Shown here: positions 1-6,962 of the stretch, in pieces
Layout: each line of letters opens with the position of its first letter
Position numbering within the stretch: position 1 is the first letter of the stretch
Assembly (NCBI GenBank): GCA_946621465.1
Contig: CAMOOO010000005.1
Span: 1 to 64,000 of the forward strand
Direction of reading: 5' to 3'
Length of the DNA: 64,000 nucleotides
Source: an uncultured Clostridia bacterium
GTDB lineage: Bacteria; Bacillota; Clostridia; Christensenellales; DTU072
The notes under the pieces: model-generated
Database searches by the model: none
What the model saw: the letters and a program-made list of their open reading frames with translations, nothing else
What the model was told of the DNA's origin: nothing
Program-made: the position numbers and the translations under genes

Positions 1-168
1 CGGCGTTCGCACTATCTCTTCGGCAAATTACTATTCGTAATTATGCCCTGTTTGAGCGGCGTTCGCACTATCTCTTCGGCAAATTACTATTCGTAATTAT
101 GCCCTGTTTGAGCGGCGTTTGCACTATCTCTTCGGCAAATTACCGTTCGTAATTATGCCCCGTTTGAT
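1..168. repeat. Three tandem copies of a 56-bp intergenic unit
   Basis: Units run 1-56, 57-112 and 113-168. The first two are identical as read; the third differs at a few positions. Each unit contains an imperfect hairpin, AATTAC-loop-GTAATT, whose stem is unchanged in copy 3 while the loop changes from tattc to cgttc. There is no unique spacer between units, so this is not a CRISPR array. It sits at the left edge of the window, so more copies may lie outside. No gene is seen before the lipoprotein at 378. Confidence 0.85.
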
Positions 169-180
169 AGGCTCCGCCTT

Positions 181-300
181 TTCCCCATGAAGCATTCGCT
201 TTACGGGGACCCCGACATTTCCCCATGAAGCATTCGCTTTATGGGGACCCCCGGTTTTTTTATAGTATAATTTAATATCCTTAATTCCACTTTCCACTTT
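181..300. repeat. Composite dispersed repeat: hairpin pair plus AT-rich tail
   Basis: Two 38-bp-spaced copies of a hairpin motif (CCCCATGAAGC-attc-GCTTTAyGGGG followed by ACCCC) lead into an AT-rich stretch ending in TTAATTCCACTTTCCAC. The same composite, inverted, lies at 27740-27838. Shorter pieces of the tail recur near 35627, 41703 and 63243. It looks like a dispersed intergenic repeat family of this genome. Function is unknown. Confidence 0.7.
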
Positions 301-377
301 CTACATTTATCCTTCCTTATTGACTTTTTTTTGTGGATGATGTACAATGGTATTATCCATTATATAGGAGGATAAAA

Positions 378-1106
378 ATGAAGAAAAAATTAATTTTATT
401 TGTTACGATTATTATGGCAATCGCACTTTCCGTTGCGATGTTTACTGCTTGCGATTTGATCGGCGGCGGTGACAGTAATTCCGATGGCAATAACGACGCT
501 CCGCAGACCCAGAATTTAAACGAAGCTCAATGCAAAGCGGAGTTTGACGCTGCTCTCGCTGCTTCTGTGGAAAAAGAGGATTTCTGCTTTATTATGACGG
601 AAAGCGGACAGGGGACTTTTACCACCGAAAGAAAGGGTGATATTCTGCACCTTAGTAGTTTCAACACGACTATAAGCGGGGCTAACTATGATATGTATTA
701 CTACGCTAAAGACGGGAAATATTATTATGCCACCAAAGTGGAAGGCTCGTTCGTAGCGGAAGAGAATGAATCGGGCTATTTGAATGCAATGTCCCGTGCG
801 AACCTCAGTTCGATGGCAAGCGGCGTTTCTTTGGAAGCGGATGCCGCTGTTACTTTGCCCCTTACGTATACCTACGAGGGTGTTAAGAATGGTAAAAAAG
901 TGGACATCACCGTTACCGGAGAGGGTACGGAAGGCTCCAATAAGCTCGTTGTTACCACCACTGTTACCATTGAGAATGGACTCATCGTTTCTTTCAGAGC
1001 CGTTGAGACGACCTATATTGATGATATGCCGCAAATCGGCGGAGAGGATATATCGGTTGTTCTTACTTACGATCAGGATGTCGAACTCCCGATTGAATTA
1101 CAATAA
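378..1106 (+). CDS. Putative secreted lipoprotein, function unknown
   Basis: The product is 242 residues. I chose the ATG at 378 because AGGAGG lies 6 bases upstream and because the protein then begins with a lysine-rich n-region and a hydrophobic h-region ending in FTAC, a plausible lipobox with Cys25 as the lipidated residue. After the cysteine comes a Gly/Ser/Asp/Asn-rich linker and then a beta-rich region with many Tyr and Thr residues (DMYYYAKDGKYYYATK at about 130). No family is recognised. It is probably anchored to the outer face of the membrane. It stands alone, followed by a good terminator. The general shape, a small lipoprotein with a repetitive beta-rich body, is common in gut Clostridia, but I assign no function. 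Confidence 0.8.
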   Translation: MKKKLILFVTIIMAIALSVAMFTACDLIGGGDSNSDGNNDAPQTQNLNEAQCKAEFDAALAASVEKEDFCFIMTESGQGTFTTERKGDILHLSSFNTTISGANYDMYYYAKDGKYYYATKVEGSFVAEENESGYLNAMSRANLSSMASGVSLEADAAVTLPLTYTYEGVKNGKKVDITVTGEGTEGSNKLVVTTTVTIENGLIVSFRAVETTYIDDMPQIGGEDISVVLTYDQDVELPIELQ

Positions 1107-1138
1107 TCGCTTGATACCATTTAATTGAATGATTACAG

Positions 1139-1170
1139 ATTATCCGGCACAATCGCCGGATAATTTTTTT
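1139..1170 (+). terminator. Rho-independent terminator after the lipoprotein gene
   Basis: A perfect 10-bp stem (ATTATCCGGC / GCCGGATAAT, 1139-1148 and 1155-1164) with a 6-base loop is followed by a T run. Confidence 0.9.
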
Positions 1171-1283
1171 AAAGGAATGGGACTTTTTCCTTGCGCTATG
1201 AGGGTCTTTTTTATTATAAGGAAAGGAAAAAAGGGGAGGGGAAAAGATCTTAAAAAAATTTTACAAAAAGTGTGTTAAATCGC

Positions 1284-1312
1284 TTGCAATCACGCCGGCA
1301 ATTCGTTATAAT
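1284..1312 (+). promoter_or_regulatory. SigA-type promoter of the uraA-upp leader
   Basis: TTGCAA at 1284-1289 and TATAAT at 1307-1312 are separated by exactly 17 bases. Predicted transcription start is near 1319, about 19 bases before the leader peptide start codon and about 180 bases before uraA. Confidence 0.8.
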
Positions 1313-1337
1313 GCAAAAAGAAGGTTACGGAGGAAAA

Positions 1338-1421
1338 ATGCAAAGCACTGTTTTCTTGATAACTACACAAGAGTTCAAGGACAAGGCGCCCTCATTGTTT
1401 CCTTTTTTCATTATCAAATAA
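1338..1421 (+). CDS. 27-residue leader peptide before uraA
   Basis: An ATG at 1338 follows a strong GGAGG site (1329-1333). The frame runs 27 codons and stops with TAA at 1419-1421, the base where the attenuator hairpin begins. The last third is U-rich: codons from 1392 read Ser-Leu-Phe-Pro-Phe-Phe-Ile-Ile-Lys, giving a U-rich RNA tract (1392-1415). A ribosome finishing this peptide would cover the 5' arm of the terminator and prevent it forming. This is the arrangement known from E. coli pyrBI, where slow transcription of U tracts at low UTP lets the ribosome catch up. That it senses UTP here is inference. The alternative is a Phe-codon attenuator, which fits the downstream gene poorly. Confidence 0.7.
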   Translation: MQSTVFLITTQEFKDKAPSLFPFFIIK

Positions 1422-1449
1422 AAATGCTTTCCGTTGTGGGAGCATTTTT
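1421..1449 (+). promoter_or_regulatory. Transcription attenuator in the uraA leader
   Basis: AAAATGCT (1421-1428) pairs with AGCATTTT (1441-1448), extended by T-G and C-G pairs, and runs into nine T residues. This is an intrinsic terminator placed between the promoter and uraA, so the operon needs antitermination. It starts at the last base of the leader peptide stop codon. No alternative antiterminator stem or PyrR-binding consensus was found by eye. Confidence 0.75.
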
Positions 1450-1500
1450 TTTTAACAAATAACGCTTACCAAAGCGAAAAAATAATGGAGGAAAAAAGAA

Positions 1501-3027
1501 ATGTCAAAAAACAACAACCTAGTCTATGACGTCCAAGACCGTCCGCCGCTGTCGAAAATCTTCATTTTCGGTTTCCAACAGCTCCTCGCAATTATGGCAG
1601 CTACCATTGCCGTACCGAGCATTATCGGTTTGCCTATGCAAATTCCGGCTGCTCTTCTTGGCGCCGGTATCGGTACCATCGTGTACTTACTCTTCACCAA
1701 AGGAAAGAGTCCCGTTTTCTTGGGTAGCTCGTTCGCATTCTTAAGTTCGCTCGGCGTAGCGCTCGCTTACGGATACCTCGGTATCATTGTCGGTTCTCTT
1801 TTCGCCGGTAGCGTGTACGTTGTCCTTGCGGTTATCATCAAGTTTGTCGGTACTGATTGGGTCGCAAAACTAATGCCCCCCGTTATTATCGGACCTACCG
1901 TTGCCATCATCGGACTTTCTCTTGCCGGAAATGCAATGGGAGATATTGTTTCCCTTTCCGGGGCGATCATTGATGGGGTCTTGTCTCCTGCAAAAGTAAA
2001 CGGCGTATGGGTCAATATCCATGGCGAATACAACCTCGTTGCATTATTTTGCGGACTTGTTACTTTCTTTACAGTTGTTATTTTCTCTACGCAAAAACGT
2101 TTCAAGATGATGAAACTGATCCCCTTCGTTCTCGGTATTGCGGCGGGTTATATCGTAGCGACAATTTTTACGGGAATCGGATACGCAACAAAGACTAATT
2201 ATCTTATGATTGTGGACTGGACGCCTCTTATTAGAAATTTTGAAGAAGTGACAGTAACTTCATTCCTTGATTATCCTCATTTTGCCTTGATCGAAGCTAT
2301 CAAAGAAGGCTCCAGTTTGACCGGCGCTGGCGTTGCCGAAGTCGCTATCGCCTTCCTGCCGGTTGCCTTCGTTGTCTTCGCCGAACACATCGCCGACCAC
2401 AAGAACCTTGGTTCCATCATCGGTAAAGACCTCGTCGGCAAAGAACCCGGACTTAGCCGTACCCTTCTCGGCGACGGCGTTGGTTCCATGGTCGGTACCG
2501 TCTTCGGTATTTGTCCCAACACCACCTACGGCGAATCGGTCGGTTGCGTCGCTATCACCAAGAACGCTTCCATCGTCTCCATCTGGATGGCTGCCGGAAT
2601 GTGTATCGTCCTTTCTTTCCTTAAACCCATCATGTGTGTGCTCCAAACCATTCCGAGTAGTGTTATGGGCGGCGTTTGCTTGACCCTCTACGGATTTATC
2701 GCTGTCAGCGGATTGAAAATGATAAAAGATGTCGACCTCAACGACAACCACAACCTGTTCGTTGTCTCCGCAATCCTGATCGCAGGTATCGGTGGACTGT
2801 CCATTCAGATCCCCTATGCTGTCGCCGGAAACGGAGCTGTCTCTAAGGTCATCACGGTAACCTCTATCGCTACCGCTCTTATCCTCGGTATCGTCACCAA
2901 CGTAATCCTGACTGCCGTCGAAAAGAGCAAGCTCGGTCAAGCTGCCGAAGGTGAAGCTGAAGTCGAAGCAAAAGAGGAAGCTACGGAAGATTCCGAAGAA
3001 TCTGCTCTCGAAGACAGCAAGAACTAA
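1501..3027 (+). CDS. uraA: Uracil permease, NCS2 family
   Basis: The product is 508 residues with a good GGAGG site upstream. It is a polytopic membrane protein of the nucleobase/ascorbate (NCS2) family: the N-terminal QQLLAIMAATIAVP stretch, GSSFAFLSSLGVALAYGYLG, and the FGICPNTTYGESVG segment with the family's Glu and Asn-Thr-Thr elements are visible. It should import uracil with protons. The last 40 residues are a highly acidic Glu/Ala-rich cytoplasmic tail, which is unusual but clearly in frame. It precedes upp, which converts the imported uracil to UMP, so the two form a salvage operon. Expression is likely controlled by the leader attenuator upstream. The family call is firm; uracil rather than xanthine as substrate is supported by the upp neighbour. 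Confidence 0.92.
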   Translation: MSKNNNLVYDVQDRPPLSKIFIFGFQQLLAIMAATIAVPSIIGLPMQIPAALLGAGIGTIVYLLFTKGKSPVFLGSSFAFLSSLGVALAYGYLGIIVGSLFAGSVYVVLAVIIKFVGTDWVAKLMPPVIIGPTVAIIGLSLAGNAMGDIVSLSGAIIDGVLSPAKVNGVWVNIHGEYNLVALFCGLVTFFTVVIFSTQKRFKMMKLIPFVLGIAAGYIVATIFTGIGYATKTNYLMIVDWTPLIRNFEEVTVTSFLDYPHFALIEAIKEGSSLTGAGVAEVAIAFLPVAFVVFAEHIADHKNLGSIIGKDLVGKEPGLSRTLLGDGVGSMVGTVFGICPNTTYGESVGCVAITKNASIVSIWMAAGMCIVLSFLKPIMCVLQTIPSSVMGGVCLTLYGFIAVSGLKMIKDVDLNDNHNLFVVSAILIAGIGGLSIQIPYAVAGNGAVSKVITVTSIATALILGIVTNVILTAVEKSKLGQAAEGEAEVEAKEEATEDSEESALEDSKN

Positions 3028-3062
3028 GATAAAACTTATCGTAAAAAACAATAATTCCTCGT

Positions 3063-3091
3063 TTTCCTGCCACTAAAAAGGTGGCAGGAAA
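3063..3091 (+). other. Intercistronic hairpin between uraA and upp
   Basis: A perfect 11-bp stem (TTTCCTGCCAC / GTGGCAGGAAA) with a 7-base loop and no T run. It could be an mRNA processing or stability element rather than a terminator. Confidence 0.5.
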
Positions 3092-3112
3092 GCCGGTACA
3101 AAAGGAGAAAAT

Positions 3113-3751
3113 ATGAAAGATTATCCCAACGTAACAATATTCAATCATCCGCTTATTCAACATAAGATCGCCATTCTGCGTAACGAAAAGACGGCGATGA
3201 AAGAGTTCCGCGAGTTGATCGAAGAGATCACCATGGTCATGTCCTACGAGGCATTCAAAGACTGTCCGACCAAAACGGTTCAGGTCAAAACGCCGCTTGA
3301 GGTATGCGACCAACAGATGATCTGCGACAACAGCATTGCCATTGTCCCCATTCTTCGCGCCGGACTTGGCATGGTCAACGGCGTACATAAGATCTTCCCG
3401 GGTGCGAGAGTAGGTCATATCGGAATGTATCGTGACGAGGAGACGGCTATCCCTCACGAATACTACTGTAAGCTCCCCGATGGCATCGAAAACATGACGG
3501 CGATTCTGCTCGATCCCATGCTGGCTACCGGTGGTTCCGCTTGCGACGCCATTGCCGCTCTGAAAAAACGCGGCGTAAAGAATATTAAATTCATGGCGAT
3601 CATCGGCGCGCCGGAAGGCGTATCTAAGGTTGCCGAAGCCTATCCGGACGTAAAAATCTTCGTCTCCACTCTCGACCGTCAACTCAACGAGAACTACTAC
3701 ATTCTCCCGGGCTTGGGCGATGCCGGCGACAGACTGTTCGGAACCAAATAA
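3113..3751 (+). CDS. upp: Uracil phosphoribosyltransferase
   Basis: The product is 212 residues, the normal family length of about 209. It joins uracil and PRPP to give UMP in the cytoplasm. The PRPP-binding motif LLDPMLATGGSA lies near residue 140, and the uracil-contacting C-terminal region ending in PGLGDAGDRLFGT is complete. AAAGGAG lies just before the ATG. It follows uraA by 85 bases with only a hairpin between, so the two are very likely co-transcribed under the same attenuator. A terminator follows. Confidence 0.97.
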   Translation: MKDYPNVTIFNHPLIQHKIAILRNEKTAMKEFRELIEEITMVMSYEAFKDCPTKTVQVKTPLEVCDQQMICDNSIAIVPILRAGLGMVNGVHKIFPGARVGHIGMYRDEETAIPHEYYCKLPDGIENMTAILLDPMLATGGSACDAIAALKKRGVKNIKFMAIIGAPEGVSKVAEAYPDVKIFVSTLDRQLNENYYILPGLGDAGDRLFGTK

Positions 3752-3778
3752 CGGACGTTTCTTTTTAATAATAAGAGA

Positions 3779-3806
3779 GGGGAAAGATCGGATTCTTTCC
3801 CCTTTT
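3779..3806 (+). terminator. Terminator of the uraA-upp operon
   Basis: GGGGAAAGA / TCTTTCCCC (9-bp perfect stem, 6-base loop) is followed by TTTTT. It lies only a few bases before the ribosome binding site of the next gene. Confidence 0.85.
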
Positions 3807-3820
3807 TCTAGGAGAATGAT

Positions 3821-4387
3821 ATGGGTAAAAACCTTTCGGAAATGACGCTTGAGGAGCTGTGGCAGCTTTTCCCCATCTTTTTAGTAAAACCGAACGATGA
3901 ATGGCAAGAACGGTATAAAGAGCAGGAGAGGGCGATTTCCGAAGCCTTAGGCGGTCTTGCGTGCCGTATCAGCCACGTCGGCAGTACGGCGATAAAGGGA
4001 ATTTGGGCAAAGGATATCGTTGATATTCTGGTTGAAGTCGATCGGAAAGAGAATCTGACGGTTGCAGCCCAGAAGCTGGAAGGGATCGGGTATCTTACGA
4101 TGTCGTCCGCTCCCGACAGAATATCGCTCAACCTCGGCTACACCGAGCAAGGCTTTGCTGAAAAAGTCTACCACGTCCACCTACGCGATAGAGGGGACAA
4201 TGCCGAACTTTATTTCCGGGATTATCTCAACGACTACCCGGAAGTTGCGAAAGAGTACGAAGAATTGAAGCTCCGATTATGGAAGAAATACGAGCATGAC
4301 CGCGACGGGTACACCGCGGCGAAGGGCGACTTTATTAAGAAGATAACTGCGCAAGCCAAAGAGGAATATGCCGGACGATACGAATAA
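3821..4387 (+). CDS. GrpB-family protein (nucleotidyltransferase fold)
   Basis: The product is 188 residues. It has the GrpB/UPF0157 signature: the HVGSTAIKGIWAKDIVDILVEV stretch at about residues 45-67 contains the G-S-T and D-x-D-like elements of the nucleotidyltransferase-like fold, and HVHLRD lies near 126. Family members occur alone or fused to dephospho-CoA kinase, and no firm reaction is known. The start has GGAG 7 bases upstream. Transcription probably comes from leakage through the upp terminator or from an unseen local promoter. It is the last gene before the tRNA and the provirus. Confidence 0.85.
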   Translation: MGKNLSEMTLEELWQLFPIFLVKPNDEWQERYKEQERAISEALGGLACRISHVGSTAIKGIWAKDIVDILVEVDRKENLTVAAQKLEGIGYLTMSSAPDRISLNLGYTEQGFAEKVYHVHLRDRGDNAELYFRDYLNDYPEVAKEYEELKLRLWKKYEHDRDGYTAAKGDFIKKITAQAKEEYAGRYE

Positions 4388-4433
4388 TTCCATAAAAAGA
4401 GGGTAATTCTTTTTGATTATTATAAAAAAACGA

Positions 4434-4462
4434 TTGATATTTTATGAATCATGTAGTATAAT
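4434..4462 (+). promoter_or_regulatory. Promoter of the tRNA-Ala gene
   Basis: TTGATA (4434-4439), 17 bases, TATAAT (4457-4462). Predicted start near 4469, six bases before the mature tRNA 5' end. Confidence 0.8.
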
Positions 4463-4474
4463 GGGGAACGTTGT

Positions 4475-4551
4475 GGGGGTATAGCTCAGTTGGCTAGAGT
4501 GCTTGACTGGCAGTCAAGAGGTCATGGGTTCGAGCCCCATTATCTCCACCA
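4475..4551 (+). tRNA. tRNA-Ala (anticodon GGC), provirus integration target
   Basis: The acceptor stem GGGGGTA pairs with TATCTCC at the 3' end, with A as discriminator and an encoded CCA (4549-4551). The anticodon arm CTTGA-CTGGCAG-TCAAG puts GGC at the anticodon, reading GCC/GCU alanine codons. The T arm carries GGTTCGAGCCCC-type pairing. Its 3' 45 bases (4507-4551) form the left copy of the provirus attachment repeat, so integration restores an intact tRNA. Confidence 0.95.
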
Positions 4552-4553
4552 AA
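4507..4553. other. Left attachment site of the provirus (tRNA side)
   Basis: A 47-bp core runs from the anticodon loop (CTGGCAG) through the CCA end plus two bases. It is identical to 17499-17545. The recombination crossover is somewhere within this core. The integrase gene lies 47 bases away. Confidence 0.93.
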
Positions 4554-4554
4554 A

Positions 4555-4578
4555 GGACGCTTTTAAGCGTTCTTTTTT
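4555..4578. terminator. Terminator between tRNA and integrase
   Basis: GGACGCTT / AAGCGTTC with a TT loop and T6 on the plus strand; TTTT also follows on the minus strand, so it can serve both the tRNA and the integrase. It comes from the provirus side and replaces the native tRNA terminator now at 17551-17578. Confidence 0.8.
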
Positions 4579-4599
4579 ATTTTTCGGTCGTTTTCTGAC

Positions 4600-5433
4600 C
4601 TATAAAGAACGGTTGACAACATTGACCTCTTCAGAAATGTTGTCAGTTGGCGACGTCGAAATCATACCTTTATCGATATAAAACCGCTTCGTCGTCTTTG
4701 TCGTTGTATGACCGAGCCACGCTTGTATTGTCGTTTCGCGTACGCCCAATTCATAACACATCTGCGAAAAAGTACACCGCAAAGATCTTACACAAAATCC
4801 TTGCATATGTAACCGCCGCATATGACGCTTGAAATACAAATACACATAGTTCCGTTTCCAAGACGTATAATAGGCTTTATAATCCGGGACCGTCTTCAGA
4901 GCTTCGGCAAGCTTATCAAAAAGCGGCATGACCCGCTCGCTTCTTTCGGTCTTCGTCCCGTGGATATAGATCAACTTATTTTTAAAGTCGATCTCCAATC
5001 CACCCGGGCGGATCACTTCGGAAAGTCGACACCCGGTATATAGATACGTCAAATAAAGAAGTTCATACTTCGTCCGACGTATCGACTCTATAAAACGACG
5101 ACGTTCTTCGACGTTCATCGGGTTCGTCTTCTCCGGTTGGTGCGGCTTCATCTTTACCGCAAGAATCGGATTGAAATCAATATACCTATTACGATAGGCG
5201 TACTCGAAAATGTCATGTAGGTACTTTCGACACTTTTCGCACGTGTTCGGCGTCTCCGATAGTCCGTTCAGAAACCGCTGTATATCCATTCCACGGATCT
5301 CCGAAAGTTTCTTTCCGGAAAAAGCCGGCATAATATGGTTTAAAAGGTACTTTATCATCGTGTACGTCGATTCCTTGACAAAAGGCTTTTTGTACACGTC
5401 GAGCCACATCTCGACCCATTCTTCAAAAAGCAT
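4600..5433 (-). CDS. int: Tyrosine-family site-specific integrase of the provirus
   Basis: The product is 277 residues, short for phage integrases because the arm-binding domain is absent. It has an N-terminal SAM-like core-binding domain (about 1-95) and a C-terminal catalytic domain. Catalytic elements visible are Arg136 in GCRLSEV, Arg219 in RSLRC, His242 in LGHTT and the nucleophile Tyr252 in RFYID. The usual His of the HxxR box is Arg216 here. It should integrate and excise the element at the tRNA-Ala end, to which it lies immediately adjacent. It follows the methyltransferase by 5 bases and is probably expressed from the same repressor-controlled promoter at 6268-6296. No clear ribosome site precedes the ATG, which fits translational coupling. 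Confidence 0.93.
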   Translation of the reverse strand: MLFEEWVEMWLDVYKKPFVKESTYTMIKYLLNHIMPAFSGKKLSEIRGMDIQRFLNGLSETPNTCEKCRKYLHDIFEYAYRNRYIDFNPILAVKMKPHQPEKTNPMNVEERRRFIESIRRTKYELLYLTYLYTGCRLSEVIRPGGLEIDFKNKLIYIHGTKTERSERVMPLFDKLAEALKTVPDYKAYYTSWKRNYVYLYFKRHMRRLHMQGFCVRSLRCTFSQMCYELGVRETTIQAWLGHTTTKTTKRFYIDKGMISTSPTDNISEEVNVVNRSL

Positions 5434-5438
5434 AGATC

Positions 5439-6149
5439 TTACTTTGACCCCTGAACATTACCCGGGACAATAACGCCGGTTATTGGCGCAGCAGATTCGC
5501 TCAGATCATCAGCCCCCGAAGTTCCCCAAGATAAAGCCATGGCTTCAGCTACTTCAGAAAAGGTCTTCGATCTGTTCCTTTGCCGGTACTTGCCGAAAGA
5601 ATTCTTAAACGGGGGATACGTCACAAACGTATAGATCGGATCCACGACATTTGTCGGGCAAAGATATGGTACGCCCTTAAGCCATAAATAGGTTTTCTTT
5701 GTCACCGGCACACCAAAATAGTACGGTTCTATTACCTGCGTCGGCTCCGGGATCCCGAAGATCTTCATCGGCGTAGGATTCTCTATAATTATACGGTCGC
5801 AATCTGCGTTCAAAATGGCGAAAAAGAAATCGGCGGCGGCTTTCCCTTGCGCAAGGCGTTTCGGGTCGATCTGTCCGTCTTTATAAAGCTGACTGGCACC
5901 GGCCTTCGTAAGAAACGTACATGGCGGAAAGGCGATGATCATATCCCAACGATCCACTTGATGGATCTGACCGTCGCACGTCCGAAAAGAACAATGACCG
6001 TTCAAAAGGGGACGAACGTCCGCCCAAATGTGCCATGCCCATTGACCGCCGGAACACTTAACAAGATCGCAAGAGTACGCTTCATGACCGTACTTCCGAA
6101 AAGCAATACAAACCCTTTGAGACTCTTCACAAGCAACAAGAACCCTCAT
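5439..6149 (-). CDS. Phage-type C5 DNA cytosine methyltransferase
   Basis: The product is 236 residues. It matches the short cytosine-methyltransferase family common in phages: N-terminal MRVLVACEESQRVC (SAM-binding start), the catalytic PPC motif at 75-77 within AFPPCTFL, the ENP motif at 123-125, and KKTYLWLKGVP further on. It should methylate cytosine in DNA, perhaps to protect phage DNA from host restriction; no partner endonuclease is present. The family usually ends near the helix EVAEAMALSW; here about 30 further residues are encoded by repeat copy A (5443-5517), so this tail looks acquired. GGAGATGG precedes the start. A 5' leader of about 110 bases separates it from its promoter. It probably forms an operon with the integrase. 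Confidence 0.85.
   Translation of the reverse strand: MRVLVACEESQRVCIAFRKYGHEAYSCDLVKCSGGQWAWHIWADVRPLLNGHCSFRTCDGQIHQVDRWDMIIAFPPCTFLTKAGASQLYKDGQIDPKRLAQGKAAADFFFAILNADCDRIIIENPTPMKIFGIPEPTQVIEPYYFGVPVTKKTYLWLKGVPYLCPTNVVDPIYTFVTYPPFKNSFGKYRQRNRSKTFSEVAEAMALSWGTSGADDLSESAAPITGVIVPGNVQGSK
5443..5517. repeat. Provirus structured repeat, copy A
   Basis: This copy shares with copies B (6963-7066) and C (15567-15671) a TTTGACCC-type start, a hairpin (ACGCCG-gttat-TGGCGC), then ATTCGCxCAGATCA and AGCCCC at matching spacing. It overlaps the 3' end of the methyltransferase gene and supplies that protein's last codons. It is shorter and more diverged than B and C. Confidence 0.75.
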
Positions 6150-6267
6150 TTCCCCATCTCCTTAAAAATACTTGTAGCCGGAAAGGACTTTCATGGTTCT
6201 GACGGAGAGACTATCTTATGCGATTTTCACGCCCCCTTTTTTCCCGTCTTAAACCGGCTACAAATAA

Positions 6268-6296
6268 ATTTTATATTGAGAAAACTCAAATGTCAA
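6268..6296 (-). promoter_or_regulatory. Repressible promoter of the methyltransferase-integrase operon
   Basis: On the minus strand TTGACA (6296-6291) and TAAAAT (6273-6268) are 17 bases apart. The palindromic operator TTGAGAAAACTCAA (6276-6289) fills the spacer. The same layout is found at 15482-15510. Binding of the repressor would block RNA polymerase directly. Confidence 0.82.
6276..6289. promoter_or_regulatory. Repressor operator O1
   Basis: Perfect palindrome TTGAG-AAAA-CTCAA, identical to sites at 15457-15470 and 15490-15503. Centred inside the leftward promoter spacer. Confidence 0.85.
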
Positions 6297-6304
6297 GATA
6301 TTTT

Positions 6305-6318
6305 TTGAGAAATCTCAT
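6305..6318. promoter_or_regulatory. Repressor operator O2 and candidate leaderless repressor promoter
   Basis: Near-palindrome TTGAG-AAAT-CTCAT, centre 29 bases from O1. It directly abuts a plus-strand TAAAAT (6318-6323) that would place transcription start at about 6330, the first base of the repressor ATG. A good -35 is missing, as in activated maintenance promoters such as lambda PRM. Autoregulation is inferred. Confidence 0.6.
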
Positions 6319-6329
6319 AAAATCGAAAT

Positions 6330-6605
6330 ATGAAGCTTGCAGAAAGATTAAAAGAAATACGAAAAGAAAAAAATATTTCTCAAGGAAAACTCGCAAAAGG
6401 TATTGGAGTAGACGTAAGTTCTATCAGCTATTGGGAAAGTGGAACATACGAGCCCAAAGCAACATACGTCTACAAAATGGCGATTTTTTTAAACGTAACG
6501 GCAGACTATTTACTCGGACTTGAAGATGAAACCGGACGACGAGAATACACAATTACAAACACAATCAATGATAACCACGGAACGATTAATCAAACAATAA
6601 GATGA
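6330..6605 (+). CDS. Cro/CI-type helix-turn-helix repressor of the provirus
   Basis: The product is 91 residues. Residues 1-65 form an XRE/HTH_3 domain (LKEIRKEKNISQGKLAKGIG, then SSISYWESGTYEPKA as recognition helix region, then ADYLLGL). The C-terminal 25 residues are polar (Thr/Asn-rich). There is no peptidase or RecA-responsive domain. No ribosome binding site precedes the ATG, consistent with a leaderless transcript. It sits divergent from the methyltransferase-integrase operon with two operators between, and the same operator flanks the main late promoter at 15.5 kb, so it is the likely lysogeny regulator. Its last base pairs overlap the next gene (ATGA). Confidence 0.88.
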   Translation: MKLAERLKEIRKEKNISQGKLAKGIGVDVSSISYWESGTYEPKATYVYKMAIFLNVTADYLLGLEDETGRREYTITNTINDNHGTINQTIR

Positions 6606-6922
6606 AGAAATCGACGAAAAACAAAATAAAAAGACAAATAAGAAACGATACAAGAGCAATCAAAAAAGAATTAAGCCCAATCGTTCGAAAAATATTATTA
6701 ATTACATTATTAGTCATAATAGCATTTTTTATACTTGGTATTGCATTCTTTTATACATTAAAATACAGTATTAATTTTCTATACTCGCATCCAACATTTT
6801 TTTGGATAGCAATTGCAATAATAAGTATAACTTTGATAATAATAATTGCTTATAATATATACAAAAAGATTGCTCAAAAGAAAAGTAAATCAAAAAAAAC
6901 AGAGGAGAAAGACAAGTCATAA
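6602..6922 (+). CDS. Small lysine-rich two-helix membrane protein
   Basis: The product is 106 residues. It starts in an ATGA overlap with the repressor stop, so the two are translationally coupled. The first 30 residues are strongly basic, then come two transmembrane segments (about 35-58 and 67-88), then a second lysine-rich tail. No family is recognised. Since it is co-expressed with the repressor it would be made in lysogens; a superinfection-exclusion or immunity role is a guess from position. Base composition is clearly more AT-rich than the rest of the element, suggesting separate origin of this pair. Confidence 0.75.
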   Translation: MKKSTKNKIKRQIRNDTRAIKKELSPIVRKILLITLLVIIAFFILGIAFFYTLKYSINFLYSHPTFFWIAIAIISITLIIIIAYNIYKKIAQKKSKSKKTEEKDKS

Positions 6923-6962
6923 GGCTTGCCTTTCTTTTTAACCTGGACGGCGACCTCGAAGT

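Noticed and set aside
1..260. Possible CRISPR array
   Set aside because: Units are contiguous with no unique spacers, and no cas genes are present.
1313..1450. PyrR-binding attenuator before uraA
   Set aside because: No PyrR anti-antiterminator consensus loop was found by eye, and the leader peptide explains the layout better.
2260..3051. 263-codon frame on the minus strand
   Set aside because: It lies wholly over uraA, has low-complexity Asp/Gly-rich composition from the opposite strand, and no ribosome site.
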